Origin: Bifidobacterium dentium JCM 1195 = DSM 20436
GTDB lineage: Bacteria > Actinomycetota > Actinomycetes > Actinomycetales > Bifidobacteriaceae
Direction of reading: 5' to 3'
NCBI RefSeq assembly: GCF_001042595.1
Contig: NZ_AP012326.1
Coordinates: forward strand, 310,001 to 374,000
Length of the DNA: 64,000 nucleotides
Part shown: in pieces, positions 63,735 through 64,000 of the stretch
Layout of the letters: the number at the start of each line of letters is the position of its first letter
Position numbering within the stretch: the stretch's first letter is position 1
Notes under the pieces: generated by a model
Seen by the model: the letters and a program-made list of their open reading frames with translations, nothing else
What the model was told of the DNA's origin: nothing
The model's database searches: none
Position numbers and translations under genes: made by a program

Positions 63735-64000
63735 TCACAGGACCAGCGAGAGCAGCATCACTCCGCCAAGGCCGACGACCGAGAGTACGGTCTCCATCAG
63801 CGACCAGGTCTTCAGCGTCTGGCCGACGGTCATGCCGAAGTATTCCTTGACCAGCCAGAAGCCGGCGTCGTTGAGGTGCGAGAAGAATACGGATCCGGCA
63901 CCGATGGCGAGTACGAGCAGTGCGAGATGCGTCGGGCTCATGCCGGTTGCGAGCGGCACCATGATGCCGGATGCGGTGACGGTGGCGACGGTAGCGGAAC
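63735..64000 (-). CDS. Gluconate permease (GntP family), C-terminal part only
   Basis: Membrane H+ symporter for gluconate and related sugar acids; the window holds the last 88 codons. SGIMVPLATGMSPTHLALLV and GAGSVFFSHLNDAGFWLVKE are the conserved C-terminal GntP sequences, and the protein ends with one hydrophobic segment (VLSVVGLGGVMLLSLVL). The start lies beyond the window end. It stands upstream of the short-type 6-phosphogluconate dehydrogenase gene on the same strand, which fits gluconate use. Confidence 0.93.
   Translation of the reverse strand, partial: SATVATVTASGIMVPLATGMSPTHLALLVLAIGAGSVFFSHLNDAGFWLVKEYFGMTVGQTLKTWSLMETVLSVVGLGGVMLLSLVL

Overview
The window is a 64 kb stretch of chromosome from a high-GC actinobacterium, almost certainly a Bifidobacterium. 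The evidence is the gene content and order: a topA-tmk-holB run, divergent ptsH/ptsI beside a LacI regulator, an IclR regulator divergent from leuCD, a C69 dipeptidase, DUF805 and Mbeg1-like proteins, and a sortase-dependent pilus locus. I cannot fix the species from sequence alone. No insertion sequence, prophage or CRISPR array was seen. Nearly all genes look like core chromosome, with two accessory patches: a decayed gene behind leuD, and the pilus locus.

Layout. 1-5.7 kb: the 5' part of a class A penicillin-binding protein, inositol-1-phosphate synthase, UDP-galactopyranose mutase, a small SRP RNA gene and a PAP2 phosphatase. These are mostly envelope and lipid precursor functions. 5.8-10.8 kb: topoisomerase I, thymidylate kinase and the DNA polymerase III delta' subunit. 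10.8-14.2 kb: a LacI regulator and the general PTS proteins HPr and enzyme I, with a perfect LacI-type palindrome in the divergent promoter region. 14.4-24.3 kb: a PEBP-like protein, dipeptidase, formate-THF ligase, a MIF-like tautomerase, GtrA, an MFS transporter, a histidine phosphatase, an unknown protein and a DUF805 membrane protein. 24.4-31.1 kb: glutamyl-tRNA synthetase, tRNA-Glu(CTC) and tRNA-Gln(CTG), a metallophosphoesterase, and leuCD with its IclR regulator. 31.1-32.4 kb: a 58-bp direct duplication of the leuD 3' end fused to the remains of an AlbA_2/HATPase regulator gene. 32.4-37.5 kb: a divergent two-component system, a dihydroorotate-dehydrogenase-like protein and MurA.

37.5-47.4 kb is the most distinctive region. 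A 1.1 kb gene-free stretch with short repeats leads into a pilus operon: a large LPxTG adhesin, the LPETG major pilin, a class C sortase, and a membrane-anchored Cna_B-type protein without a canonical sorting signal. Hairpins sit between the genes, a 27-bp stem closes the operon, and behind it comes a G11 tract in a hairpin-rich leader for a small HTH gene.

47.4-64 kb: phospholipid precursor genes (PlsC-like acyltransferase, gpsA), D-Ala-D-Ala ligase, a four-gene ABC importer, a CPBP protease, an MscS channel, two paralogous Mbeg1-like hydrolases around a CmpB-type membrane protein, a TetR regulator, an aminotransferase, a short-type 6-phosphogluconate dehydrogenase and the 3' end of a gluconate permease gene.

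Several genes serve the cell surface together: PBP, MurA and Ddl make peptidoglycan, Glf supplies galactofuranose, PlsC and GpsA make phospholipid precursors, and the sortase locus displays pili. Coordinates of starts were chosen by ribosome-binding-site spacing and are the least certain part of the annotation.
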